A stretch of DNA of 64,000 bases from Neobacillus sp. WH10 (GCF_030123405.1 NZ_CP126110.1:4836001-4900000), one strand, 5' to 3'. Counted from the first letter of the stretch, positions 1-8,062 are shown. Numbers and translations are program-made. The notes: generated by a model not told the origin, from the letters alone.

Positions 1-919
1 GCATTACGGTCGGTAAGATAATTAAATTTTGCAAGGCGCTCGCTGCGCTGCGGCTATTTGAAAAAGAAATCAGTACTAGCGATAGTCCAACAGCAATCAG
101 GGAAAACAGTAACATGACGACCGCGGCTTCCCAATAGGACATGTTCAGGCCAATATTAAAAAGGCTTTTCATGATGGTTAGCGTGATGACAACCTGGATG
201 GTCATCACAATCATGTTTACCAAGACATTCGCCAATAAATATTTTTTAGCGTTAATCGGTGTCGATAACAGACGAAAGTAGGTACGTTTTTCTTTTTCTA
301 ACAGAATGATCTCTGACATATTGATTGCTGACATCAGCATAACCATAATCAAGAAACCCATCGTTTGATTCGTCATATTCTTATTTTTCGATGAATCTTT
401 TAAAGAAGAAGTGGAGAGCTTAAAGTTTGAATGTTGGTAATTCTGATACATCTTCCTAAAGATCTGCTGATTTCCATCTGCTGCTCGGCTGATGGTCGAG
501 ATATTATCAACATATTGATATAAATAGGACTTCACGAAGCCTGTAATTTGAGCACCTTTGATAGAGGTTAGCTGGATATGATCAGGTCTCCCCGCCAATA
601 CACTGTCCGAATACCCCTTTTCAAAAGTAATGACACTGTCCAGCTTGCCGGACGTAAGCTGATCCTGAACCTTACCCGCTTCAGTCTCCGTAATCTTCAC
701 ATTCTTTAATCCCGCTAAAAACTGAATTGTATCCCCAGTAATCTCACTTTCGTCTTGATTGACAACGCCGACATGAAGAATCATTTTTTGATCATCGCCA
801 TAGGCGAGCAGCGAAATAAAAATTCCGATTAACGGCATAAAAAGATACATAATAATGTTTTTCTTTTTTCGAAATGTCACACTTAACGTGTTTTTAATGA
901 GCCAGAGAACATCCTTCAT
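1..919 (-). CDS. ABC-2 type permease, LnrN/YfiN-like (C-terminus outside window)
   Basis: Membrane subunit of an ABC exporter. Reading from the ATG at 919 the protein starts MKDVLWLIKNTLSVTFRKKK, followed by a first membrane segment (IIMYLFMPLIGIFISLLA), a long extracytoplasmic loop of about 150 residues, and then further membrane segments before the window ends. That layout is typical of ABC-2 permeases of the YhgE/LnrM/LnrN type. The ATG overlaps the stop codon of the upstream permease (TAATG), so the two are probably translationally coupled and form a heterodimer. The gene continues past position 1, so its last membrane segments are not visible. The assignment as the second Lnr permease rests on gene order and is inference. 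Confidence 0.85.
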   Translation of the reverse strand, partial: MKDVLWLIKNTLSVTFRKKKNIIMYLFMPLIGIFISLLAYGDDQKMILHVGVVNQDESEITGDTIQFLAGLKNVKITETEAGKVQDQLTSGKLDSVITFEKGYSDSVLAGRPDHIQLTSIKGAQITGFVKSYLYQYVDNISTISRAADGNQQIFRKMYQNYQHSNFKLSTSSLKDSSKNKNMTNQTMGFLIMVMLMSAINMSEIILLEKEKRTYFRLLSTPINAKKYLLANVLVNMIVMTIQVVITLTIMKSLFNIGLNMSYWEAAVVMLLFSLIAVGLSLVLISFSNSRSAASALQNLIILPTVM

Positions 920-2031
920 TATAGCCCCTCCCTTCTTTGCAGCGAGATGAACGCTACTAGTAAAAATATGAACGAACCGATCAGATTAAAGCTTATCGCT
1001 GGAATAGCGGCAGCAAAGTCATTTGCATAAATAATTTTTGTTATCGCTGAATTCATCCAGGTTAGCGGTGAAAGGTCAGTAATAAACTTAAAGATTCCTT
1101 CAGGATTCTCAATTTTAAAATAGGCCCCGCCAAAAAAGGACGCTAGCTGAATAAATAACATGATGATGACTTGAGGTGCCGTATTTGTTTTCGTCAGGAA
1201 ACTGACCCCAATTCCCAAACTGACCGCAAACACCACTTCAGTAAGCAGCACTAGAAATACCAGCCCCAGATGGTTACCCCAGTTTGCATTGAATAATAGT
1301 TTGCTAAACAGAATTACTAATATGATACACAAACCATTACTAACTAGACTCCCTAACACTTTTCCGATAAAAATTTCACTTTTCCTTACTGGTGCAGCGA
1401 TCAGGCGATCTGCAGTCCTTCTAACACGTTCACTGACAATTAACGAACTTGCCGGCATCGCCCCGTACAGAACAATCATCGTGGTAATCACGATCGCATA
1501 ATAATCCATCGACCCTGGCTGTTTATTCGGATTTAGCGAGGTTTCCTTAATAAAATCTCTCTGATCCCCAGTTGTAAAGGCAGCTTCCAATTTTTCAGGA
1601 GCTGTTGTCATGATTTCAGAAGCAATATTGTACTTGTCGACATACGCGGAGATCATGCCTTGGAGGATATTCCCTTTAATACTATTACTATTGTTGACAT
1701 ACAGCTGTACCCCTTTTTCGGTCACTTCTACATACCCATCATAGGTACTTTGCTTCACTTCACTTTTTCCATCCATTTTATCGGTGACTTTCTTAAAATG
1801 AATCCCCGACTTTTCAGCCACAGTTATAAACTGCTGAAAACTTCCGCCTTGCGTCGTATCTTTATATAAAACATGTAGATCTTCCACAGGAAGACTCGTC
1901 GTAAACGTGTTCGACAAGGCTGTTCCAAGGACGAGTATTAAGAGTATCGGAAAGGCTAACATAAAAAACAAGGTTTTTGTGTCCCGGAAGTCTGTTTTAA
2001 TTTCTTTCCAGGCAATATTGAGTATGTTCAA
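919..2031 (-). CDS. ABC-2 type permease, LnrM/YfiM-like
   Basis: Transmembrane subunit of a drug or lipid exporter, 370 aa. There is one N-terminal membrane helix (about residues 21-40), an extracytoplasmic domain to about residue 170, and then five hydrophobic segments. A short cytoplasmic signature around SERVRRTADRLIAAPVRKSE is the usual coupling region of ABC-2 permeases. The start is TTG at 2031, preceded by a GGGGGG ribosome site 7 nt away. It lies 12 nt after the ATPase gene and overlaps the next permease by one base. In B. subtilis the related LnrLMN pump confers resistance to linearmycin polyenes. The substrate here is not proven by sequence. Confidence 0.9.
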   Translation of the reverse strand: MNILNIAWKEIKTDFRDTKTLFFMLAFPILLILVLGTALSNTFTTSLPVEDLHVLYKDTTQGGSFQQFITVAEKSGIHFKKVTDKMDGKSEVKQSTYDGYVEVTEKGVQLYVNNSNSIKGNILQGMISAYVDKYNIASEIMTTAPEKLEAAFTTGDQRDFIKETSLNPNKQPGSMDYYAIVITTMIVLYGAMPASSLIVSERVRRTADRLIAAPVRKSEIFIGKVLGSLVSNGLCIILVILFSKLLFNANWGNHLGLVFLVLLTEVVFAVSLGIGVSFLTKTNTAPQVIIMLFIQLASFFGGAYFKIENPEGIFKFITDLSPLTWMNSAITKIIYANDFAAAIPAISFNLIGSFIFLLVAFISLQRREGL

Positions 2032-2043
2032 AGTTAATCCCCC

Positions 2044-2982
2044 CTATTGGTCTCGCAGATTTCTTCCGGTTAAGGTTAAAAACACGGTCTCTAAATTTGG
2101 TGCCTTTTCCTGTACGGCACGGATTTCAATCTGGCTGTTGATAAAGTGTTCAATGATTTTGTTTAAATTATTGACTCCCGTATCCGAGTTGATTTTAATA
2201 AAGTTTTCATCCACTGAAACAGCTTCGACGCCAGGAATGTCTTTTATTGACTGGAAATTCACTTTTTCAGAGGATTTGACCTCAATCCATAAGTCCTTCG
2301 TATTGGTAATGATCGATTTCAACTGCTCCTTCGTACCCTCGGCAATGATTTTTCCGTGATCAATGATGGCAATCCGCGAACAAATCTCTTCGACTTCCTC
2401 CATATAGTGACTCGTGTAAATGATAGTGCAGCCCATCTCGTTTAACTTCTTAACAGATGTCAGGATATAGTTCCGGGACTGCGGATCGATGCCCACTGTT
2501 GGCTCATCCATAATGATTAGCTTCGGCCGATGAGCAATGGCACAGGCGATGTTTAAGCGTCGCTTCATCCCGCCTGAAAAGCTATTGGGATAGGTTTTAT
2601 GTTTATCTTGAAGGCCGACAAATTCTAAGGCTTCCACTACTCGATCATGTAGTTCGGTACCTCGCAGACCGTATAGGCCGGCAAAAAATTTCACGTTTTC
2701 ATAGGCCGTCATGTCCTCATAGATAGCCAAATCCTGGGGAACCATGCCAAGGTTCATTTTTGTAAAACGGCTTTGTTTGGCTATGTTTTTACCAAGAATA
2801 CTGATTGCGCCATCATTACTGCGCAGCAGCCCTGCAATCATATTAATCGTGGTACTTTTTCCGGCACCATTGGCCCCAAGAAAGCCAAAGATTTCTCCCT
2901 CAGCAACAGATAGACTCATATTATCAACCGCAATAAAGTCACCGAATTTTTTCGTTACATTCTTTATCTCCAACACGTTCAT
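2044..2982 (-). CDS. ABC transporter ATP-binding protein, LnrL/YfiL-like
   Basis: Nucleotide-binding subunit of the exporter, 312 aa. Walker A is GANGAGKST (about residues 36-44), the ABC signature is FSGGMKRR, Walker B is LIIMDEP, and the switch histidine lies in IIYTSHYMEEVEE. The C-terminal 80 residues form the accessory domain found in drug-export ATPases of the CcmA/DrrA type. Its length is almost the same as B. subtilis LnrL. The ATG is preceded by AGGGGTGAAGAG. It stands downstream of the two-component genes but separated from them by a terminator-like hairpin at 3021-3062, so pump expression may be partly uncoupled from that of the regulators. Confidence 0.95.
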   Translation of the reverse strand: MNVLEIKNVTKKFGDFIAVDNMSLSVAEGEIFGFLGANGAGKSTTINMIAGLLRSNDGAISILGKNIAKQSRFTKMNLGMVPQDLAIYEDMTAYENVKFFAGLYGLRGTELHDRVVEALEFVGLQDKHKTYPNSFSGGMKRRLNIACAIAHRPKLIIMDEPTVGIDPQSRNYILTSVKKLNEMGCTIIYTSHYMEEVEEICSRIAIIDHGKIIAEGTKEQLKSIITNTKDLWIEVKSSEKVNFQSIKDIPGVEAVSVDENFIKINSDTGVNNLNKIIEHFINSQIEIRAVQEKAPNLETVFLTLTGRNLRDQ

Positions 2983-3020
2983 CTCTTCACCCCTAGGTTG
3001 TTTGATAGTTCAAGTATAAA

Positions 3021-3062
3021 AAAAAGAATGACCGTGCATAAGTGCAATCGTTCATTCTTTTC
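3021..3062 (-). terminator. Terminator between kinase gene and ABC pump genes
   Basis: On the minus strand AAAAGAATGA and GTCATTCTTTT pair around an 18-nt loop and are followed directly by a T-run. The hairpin sits after the kinase stop codon (3097) and before the ATPase start (2982). It probably attenuates read-through into the pump genes. No clear second promoter for the pump is visible in the remaining 40 nt. Confidence 0.75.
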
Positions 3063-3096
3063 ACATGAAGATATTCATATTGTGGATAGGAAATTT

Positions 3097-4203
3097 TCAT
3101 AAAGGGATCGGCAGGAGCGTGGTGACAGAAAAACCGTGGGTACTGTCGACAATCATCTTTCCGTCCACAGCTGCGGTACGCTCCTCCATCCCAATAATGC
3201 CAAGCCCTTTTTTAATCGTGTCTGTCCCCGCGCCATTATCCTTCACTTCTACTCTGACCAGTTTGTTTAACACCTTCAAATCGACCGAAACAATTGTTGC
3301 CCGGGAATATTTCATCGCATTCGTGAGCGCCTCCGTGACATTTTCATGGATAATTTTCCACTGGATGGGCGAAATAATGTCTAAATTCCCTTCATAGGTG
3401 AGTACGGTTTTGATTTGTTGTTTGGCATTGAAATCATCAATCATCAGCTTCAGGCGATGAATCCCAACTTGTTCCGTTGGGGGCTTCATATTTTTCAATG
3501 TCATACGGATGTTTTCGATGCCGTCCTTTGAAATATTGATCGCATTTTGCAGCAGTTCGGCAGACCTCTCCGGATCGGTTTCCATCAATCGTTTGGCCGC
3601 TTCCATTTGAAAAAGTGCCCCTGTCATCGAGTGACCAATCTTATCATGAATCTCCTGTGAAATCCGATTTCGTTCCTCTAGTTTAAAGGTATATTCCGAC
3701 TGCCGGATGTACTCCGTATTTTCATTTAAATGCTTCGTTAATTTTTGTATCGATTTTCGCATCGAATCGATCTGCGCTTCATCCTTCACTAACATGTTAC
3801 TGAAGCTTGACGTGACGGAATAAAGCATAAAACAAAAGATCGCCACTAGCCCATACAACGGTTGGAACAGTTCATGTATATAAAAGATTGGGATGATGGA
3901 AAGGAGCAGAATCGTGATTTTTTTTTCAAAAAAGCCTGCGGTCAGTTCCACAATCGATAGTGGTAAAAGGATACTAAACATCGGATTGACCATTATACAA
4001 GCTATAATAGAAATACAAATAGATACTATGTGCAGAATTCTTTTGATGGTTTTCTGTTTAAAAATATAGACTGTGATATTGACGCAAAAATAAACTAGAA
4101 ATGTGAGAACAGCCAAGGAGATATAGCTGATTTCCTCCCGTACAAAAAAGAAGGCAATATAAAGTAATAGTACTAACTTCGTGCCAATCATCCAAAACTC
4201 CAT
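3097..4203 (-). CDS. NarL-family sensor histidine kinase, LnrJ/YfiJ-like
   Basis: Membrane sensor kinase, about 368 aa from the chosen start. The N-terminal half has six hydrophobic segments and no large extracellular domain, which suggests sensing within or at the membrane. The HisKA_3 dimerisation motif is EERNRISQEIHDKIGHSMTG, with the phospho-accepting His in EIHD. The HATPase region has NVTEALTNAMKYS (N box) and DNGAGTDTIKKGLGIIGMEER (G boxes). I start at ATG 4203, one base after the regulator stop (TAAGATG), and not at an upstream in-frame codon at 4257 that would overlap the regulator by about 50 nt. It pairs with the adjacent response regulator. Confidence 0.92.
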   Translation of the reverse strand: MEFWMIGTKLVLLLYIAFFFVREEISYISLAVLTFLVYFCVNITVYIFKQKTIKRILHIVSICISIIACIMVNPMFSILLPLSIVELTAGFFEKKITILLLSIIPIFYIHELFQPLYGLVAIFCFMLYSVTSSFSNMLVKDEAQIDSMRKSIQKLTKHLNENTEYIRQSEYTFKLEERNRISQEIHDKIGHSMTGALFQMEAAKRLMETDPERSAELLQNAINISKDGIENIRMTLKNMKPPTEQVGIHRLKLMIDDFNAKQQIKTVLTYEGNLDIISPIQWKIIHENVTEALTNAMKYSRATIVSVDLKVLNKLVRVEVKDNGAGTDTIKKGLGIIGMEERTAAVDGKMIVDSTHGFSVTTLLPIPL

Positions 4204-4204
4204 C

Positions 4205-4843
4205 TTATTCCACTTTCCCCTTGAGGTAGAAAATCGCAATCTGGGTCCGGTGCTCAAGCCCAGTCTTATTTAAGATAGAAGTAATATAATTGGCCACCGT
4301 TCCTTCAGAAATAAACACTTGCTTTGATATGGCTTTATTAGAGCACCCCTTTGCAATCAGGGACATGATTTCTCTTTCTCTATCGGTGAATTGGCTGAGA
4401 TCCGTTGGCGTCTCCGGTGCTTTATGTTCCGTGAGATTGGACTTTATTTTTTCTAAAATTACGTCCTGAATAATGCTGTTTCCATTATAAACACTCTTTA
4501 TGGCATCCCGAATTTGTTCAGGGTCATTATTTTTCAATAAATAGCCTTTGGCGCCGTTTTTGATGGCATCAAGAATGTATTCATCATCATCAAAAGTGGT
4601 TAAGATAATGGGTTTTACGCTGGTTTGCTCAGTAATCAGCTTCGCTGCCTCCACCCCATTCATATTAGGCATGCGTACATCCAGCAGGGCAATATCGACC
4701 GGATGCTTTAGGCAAAAGTCTATTGCCTCTTTTCCATCATTCACCGTATCGAGCACCTCAAACTCTGCATATGTATTAAGGATAATTTTCAAGCCTTCGC
4801 GAATAAAGGAGTTGTCATCCGCAATGATGACCTTGATTTTCAT
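4205..4843 (-). CDS. NarL/LuxR-type response regulator, LnrK/YfiK-like
   Basis: Two-component response regulator, 212 aa. The receiver domain (about residues 1-120) has the acidic pair IIADDN, the phospho-acceptor Asp in IALLDVRMPN, the Thr in ILTTFDDD and the Lys in YLLKNN. The C-terminal LuxR helix-turn-helix reads TDREREIMSLIAKGCSNKAI and SEGTVANYITSILNK. It is the first gene of the locus and most likely activates the downstream pump genes. Gene order here is regulator-kinase-ATPase-permease-permease; B. subtilis lnrJKLMN has the kinase first. Confidence 0.95.
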   Translation of the reverse strand: MKIKVIIADDNSFIREGLKIILNTYAEFEVLDTVNDGKEAIDFCLKHPVDIALLDVRMPNMNGVEAAKLITEQTSVKPIILTTFDDDEYILDAIKNGAKGYLLKNNDPEQIRDAIKSVYNGNSIIQDVILEKIKSNLTEHKAPETPTDLSQFTDREREIMSLIAKGCSNKAISKQVFISEGTVANYITSILNKTGLEHRTQIAIFYLKGKVE

Positions 4844-4885
4844 AAGATCCTGGCCCCCTTCCTAATTTTCAATATATCTACCAGA

Positions 4886-4894
4886 ATTATAGCA
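4886..4894 (-). promoter_or_regulatory. Extended -10 promoter for the regulator/kinase genes
   Basis: On the minus strand TTGCTATAAT gives a perfect -10 hexamer with the TG extended element, about 43 nt upstream of the regulator start codon. No good -35 hexamer accompanies it. The 265-nt divergent region to the cytochrome gene also holds plus-strand TATAAT at about 5019, a possible -10 for the cytochrome gene, without a convincing -35. Confidence 0.5.
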
Positions 4895-5108
4895 AGAAAT
4901 TGCGAGGAAATGGATTGTATATTCAGATTATAATCATTTTTCAGTCACGTTGTTTCAATTGTACGAAAAAGTTCAAGTTCTGCTCCCTTCTATGTTCATT
5001 ATTCATTTTATAATCGTAATAGAAATAGCCATTCATTTTCCAAATGAATAGCGGAACCTTTGTGTAAAAAATTTTTTTTGCAGATCAATGATGATGGAGG
5101 AACAAAAA

Positions 5109-5405
5109 ATGAAACAACTCTGGATTGTGACTGCGCTGGCCATATTAGTAGTAACTGGCTGTTCATCCAATAGTGCAAATAACAAAGCTGCCATGGATGG
5201 AGAATCCATCTACGCTAATAAGTGTTCAGCCTGCCATGGTGAAAATTTAAAAGGGGCTGTTGGACCGGCAGTTGTAAACATGGCTGGTAAATACTCCGAG
5301 AAAGAACTATTGAAACTCATAACCGAAGGTACTGCTCAAATGCCAGGTAATCTACTGACAGATGAACAATCAAAAATTGTTACAGAGTGGTTAATGGAAC
5401 ATTGA
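5109..5405 (+). CDS. Lipoprotein cytochrome c-551-type (CccB-like)
   Basis: Small membrane-anchored c-type cytochrome for extracytoplasmic electron transfer. From ATG 5109 (GGAGG 8 nt upstream; the in-frame ATGs from 5088 lack such a site) the protein has a lipoprotein signal peptide ending in the lipobox VTGC, a Ser/Asn linker and then a single heme domain. The heme is bound covalently at CSACH, and the distal Met is probably in AQMPG. The size matches B. subtilis CccB/CccA. The stop codon TGA lies inside the TTGA that begins the right end of the adjacent tnpB element, so the native last codons may have been altered by insertion. Confidence 0.92.
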   Translation: MKQLWIVTALAILVVTGCSSNSANNKAAMDGESIYANKCSACHGENLKGAVGPAVVNMAGKYSEKELLKLITEGTAQMPGNLLTDEQSKIVTEWLMEH

Positions 5406-5410
5406 CTTCT

Positions 5411-5440
5411 CCCCATGGATAAATCCAGGGGATTCTTTTT
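5411..5440 (+). terminator. Hairpin serving as cytochrome c terminator and IS right-end structure
   Basis: On the plus strand CCCCATGGAT pairs with ATCCAGGGG and is followed by ATTCTTTTTT, a good intrinsic terminator six nt after the cytochrome stop. On the minus strand the same hairpin is the end structure of the tnpB element. One sequence therefore appears to do both jobs. Confidence 0.7.
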
Positions 5441-5548
5441 TAAACCTTCATCAAAGCCGCCTATCAGCCGGGGCTGCCAGGTCTTACTGCTTCTCCAGTT
5501 CATTACGACATGTAGTGAAAAACACATACCGCAGCCCAATCATAGGCA

Positions 5549-6823
5549 CTACGCCACTGCCCTTTTAGCTCCATTGTACGGGACAATGGGGGTTAAGAGG
5601 ACTCGGCGATACTTTGTATCTTTTATTTTAGGTAGTTCTCGATTTTTCTTGAATTGTTTATGGATAGACTTGTCCAAAATATTCACGGCACCCACTAGAT
5701 CCCGATGTCCTTTCGCACCACACGGACAGTGGAAGTTTCGATTCCATTGTTTACTGAATTCTCCGCATGAAGGGCACGTACCGGAAGTATAGGACTCTTC
5801 CACAAGTTGGACTTTGACGCCTCGAAGGTTCAATTTGTATGTTATTTTTTCAATTAATTGCCCAAAACTCCAATTGGACAATTGTTGACGAATTTCTTTT
5901 CTTGTTTTCTTTTTCTTCTTCGTATTCTTTTGAACGCCATCCGGTGTTCCGATATAGAGTGCTTTAATGTGGTTTTCCACACACCAATCGGTGACCATTT
6001 TCGAAATCGTATGCAATAGGTACTCGATTCTCCGTTCCAGTTTTTCTAAAAAACGGCGTTTACGCAAAATGAGTTTTTGCCTTTTGTTCGAACCTGGCTT
6101 TTTCCGACCAATGAGCTTCTGAAGCTCTTTTAACTTTTTGTTTCTGTAGCGCTGTAACGAGCGAAGTTCTCTTCCTGTGACAATGAAGTGATTTTTTCCG
6201 TCACTTAAAACAGCCGCATGTATGAGCCCTAAATCACAGCCAGCTTCCTTATTACCTTGTACTTGCTTTTGTTTTGGTACTTCCACTGCTATATGCATCC
6301 AGTATTGATCTTTGTGCCAAACGATCTCGGCACTTTTTATTGTATGGAAATCAATGTGCTTTGGTTGAGGGATCACTAAGGGGGATTGTTGTTTTCCATT
6401 GCTAAACAGCAGCTTTTTATCCTTGCATTTAATAGCTGCTTTTTTATATTTGACGGAAAAGAATTTTTTGTATTTCCAAGGGTATCGCCACTGTTTTTCA
6501 CCTTTAGCCCGCAGCTCCCTCGTTCTTTTGCATGTTTCTTCATGTAACTCGATGATGGCTTGAATCGTTTGCGAGTGTAATTGATGGGTGGTGGCATTGT
6601 ACCATTTCTTTTTTTCTGATGCACTTGTCCAAATCTTATATACATCATATAGCCACCAATGGAGATCTAAGCAGTCATTCCATAGATTAGCTGCTTTCTG
6701 ACGTAGTGTATCGACTAATCTTCTCTCCTCGCTGGTTAAACGGAGCGGAAATTTCCGAATAACAATATCGCCTTTCGACTCTTTTTTCTTCTTTTCTTTC
6801 ATGTTCTTTTTGTGTGGTCCCAT
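5549..6823 (-). CDS. tnpB: TnpB, IS200/IS605-family RNA-guided nuclease-type protein
   Basis: TnpB-family protein of 424 aa with a very basic N-terminal half. RuvC-I aspartate is in GCDLGLIHAAV, the zinc ribbon is CPSC...CPC (about residues 350-368), and the RuvC-III aspartate is in GHRDLVGAVNI. The place where most TnpBs have the RuvC-II glutamate reads LYIGTPDGVQKN and has none. A Glu pair in LVEESYTS, just before the zinc ribbon, is a possible relocated catalytic residue. It starts at ATG 6823 after GGAGGTG. Known TnpBs cut DNA guided by an RNA made from the element's right end. Activity of this copy is not provable from sequence. Confidence 0.9.
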   Translation of the reverse strand: MGPHKKNMKEKKKKESKGDIVIRKFPLRLTSEERRLVDTLRQKAANLWNDCLDLHWWLYDVYKIWTSASEKKKWYNATTHQLHSQTIQAIIELHEETCKRTRELRAKGEKQWRYPWKYKKFFSVKYKKAAIKCKDKKLLFSNGKQQSPLVIPQPKHIDFHTIKSAEIVWHKDQYWMHIAVEVPKQKQVQGNKEAGCDLGLIHAAVLSDGKNHFIVTGRELRSLQRYRNKKLKELQKLIGRKKPGSNKRQKLILRKRRFLEKLERRIEYLLHTISKMVTDWCVENHIKALYIGTPDGVQKNTKKKKKTRKEIRQQLSNWSFGQLIEKITYKLNLRGVKVQLVEESYTSGTCPSCGEFSKQWNRNFHCPCGAKGHRDLVGAVNILDKSIHKQFKKNRELPKIKDTKYRRVLLTPIVPYNGAKRAVA

Positions 6824-6841
6824 TTTCTTTCACCTCCAAAC

Positions 6842-6892
6842 GGAACATTTGTTCTATAATTTTATTATACTAGTTTCTATTGGTAATTGGAA
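6842..6892 (-). promoter_or_regulatory. tnpB promoter with LexA (SOS) box
   Basis: On the minus strand TTCCAA (6887-6892), a 17-nt spacer and TATAAT (6864-6869) form a sigma-A promoter. Just after the predicted start of transcription, 6842-6855 reads AGAACAAATGTTCC. This matches the Gram-positive LexA/DinR consensus CGAACRNRYGTTYC at every position except the first. The core GAAC-N4-GTTC is perfect. The placement fits repression by LexA and induction by DNA damage. Confidence 0.65.
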
Positions 6893-6906
6893 GTAAAAAA
6901 CATGGC

Positions 6907-6939
6907 GTAAAACCCCTTTTCTGAAGAAAGGGGTTTTAC
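6907..6939. repeat. Perfect 13-bp inverted repeat
   Basis: GTAAAACCCCTTT and AAAGGGGTTTTAC flank a 7-nt loop. On the plus strand it is followed by ACACCACTTTTTTG. It may be a terminator or the remains of a mobile-element end. It lies just upstream of the tnpB promoter. The stretch from 6940 to 7167 holds only a 61-codon minus-strand open frame (6936-7121) with no ribosome site, which I do not call a gene. Confidence 0.55.
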
Positions 6940-7167
6940 ACCACTTTTTTGATAAATCGTGCTGGCATCCTCACCAGTGACATGTACGAGAACTTAACAG
7001 AGGTTATGCTGCTACCAGCATAGCCTTTATTATAAATTCCCCTCTGTTTGACCAAGTTTTCAAGAACAGCAATTTGGTACCTTAAGAATGGAATAGACCT
7101 CCATTTTTTCCAAGGATACATATATAGGGTTCATTCCCCTGCTACTTTAACACAATAGCGGACTGGT

Positions 7168-7794
7168 TCATAAAGAAGCAAAAGAACCTTCCCCTTGCTT
7201 CTTGGCTAGTTTCAATTTGAAAAGGCTGGCAACAACAAAAGTGAAAATAGATACGATTAAAACGTAAGTCCAGATTTGTACCACAAATGGTGTATTCCAG
7301 AGACCTAAAAAGTAAAGGATCGATGGGATTGTTAGTGTTACCCACGACTGAACGAAAGCCACAATTCCAATGTAAGCATCAATTTTCTTTTTAAGCGTAT
7401 TGGATAAAAAGAAGAGAAACCATAAAAATGCCCACATTCCCCATGTTAATGCATTTACTACATCATGAAAATGGACAATAGATGTAATGGTATAAACGAC
7501 CGCAATAATAGCCACCCATAGGCAAAACCACCCCAGACCATTGCCCTCTAGCCCCTTTAATAAGGTTATACCTAAATATAAATAGGTTAAGCCAAATAAA
7601 AATATTGACGCATCATTATAAAGTTCCCAATTATTCTGATCCGAAACAATAAGTAAATAAAAGGGAATAATAATTTGAATGATTCCTACAAAAAGATTAA
7701 AAACCCCAACACTCTTTCCATCTGCCTTCCCTAACAACATAAGACTGTTTAGAAATAAGACAGCACCAGAAAGAAATAAACCTACAAAACCCAC
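7168..7794 (-). CDS. AmiS/UreI-family membrane channel
   Basis: Membrane protein of 208 aa with six or seven hydrophobic segments, related to the AmiS/UreI family of urea and short-amide channels. The N-terminus GFVGLFLSGAVLFLNSLML and the loop LYLGITLLKGLEGNGLGWFC are typical for the family. UreI passes urea in acid-stressed Helicobacter, and AmiS passes amides in pseudomonads. No urease or amidase gene is near, so the substrate is open. The start is GTG 7794 with AAAGGAGAGG upstream; the nearby ATG is out of frame. The C-terminus is short and polar (AKKQGEGSFASL). Confidence 0.85.
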   Translation of the reverse strand: MGFVGLFLSGAVLFLNSLMLLGKADGKSVGVFNLFVGIIQIIIPFYLLIVSDQNNWELYNDASIFLFGLTYLYLGITLLKGLEGNGLGWFCLWVAIIAVVYTITSIVHFHDVVNALTWGMWAFLWFLFFLSNTLKKKIDAYIGIVAFVQSWVTLTIPSILYFLGLWNTPFVVQIWTYVLIVSIFTFVVASLFKLKLAKKQGEGSFASL

Positions 7795-8040
7795 AACATT
7801 CCTCTCCTTTAAAATGGAAAAAGCAGTTCCTCCTCTCGATGAAGAAAAGAAATTGCTCTTTCAATCAAAATTTATAAAAACATTTATCATCGTACTTGTT
7901 AATCTAATATTCGTATTTCATATTTCAAAGTAACTATAGCATACGTTTTGAACAAATGTTAAGCACCATTTGAAAAAATGTAAAATTTAATTTTTTCCAC
8001 TTTCTCCATAATCGCCCTTTGGAGAAATCAAAGATGGGCT
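7795..8040. other. Intergenic region, no gene seen
   Basis: AT-rich spacer upstream of the UreI-like gene. At about 7950 TGAACAAATGTTAA resembles half of a LexA box but mismatches the second arm, so I do not call it an operator. No open frame with a ribosome site was found on either strand. Confidence 0.5.
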
Positions 8041-8062
8041 AAAAAAGAACCAGCTCGGGTTC
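8041..8062 (-). terminator. Terminator of the YdjM-like gene
   Basis: On the minus strand GAACC and GGTTC flank a 6-nt loop and are followed by TTTTTT. The stem is short but the U-tract is good. It lies about 120 nt after the stop codon at 8184. Confidence 0.5.

Larger units (their letters stand above)
5402..6900 (-). mobile_element. tnpB-only IS200/IS605-group element (left boundary approximate)
   Basis: The element holds a tnpB gene and no tnpA. The right end is well supported: on the minus strand a hairpin (CCCCTGGA / TCCATGGGG) is followed by AGAAGTCAA, the kind of TCAA terminus and end hairpin common in IS200/IS605 elements. It ends at 5402, inside the cytochrome c stop codon. The left end is not clear and must lie upstream of 6892. 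Without TnpA the element is non-autonomous unless helped in trans. The segment 5402-5548 between the tnpB stop and the right end is where the omega-RNA scaffold would be encoded. Confidence 0.7.

Noticed and set aside
6936..7121. 61-codon minus-strand frame between the tnpB element and the UreI-like gene, possibly a transposase tail
   Set aside because: No ribosome site and no motif clear enough to assign. The basic ending (MPARFIKKV) only vaguely recalls transposase C-termini.
7945..7965. TGAACAAATGTTAA upstream of the UreI-like gene as a third LexA box
   Set aside because: The second half-site fails (GTTA), giving only about 10 of 14 matches.
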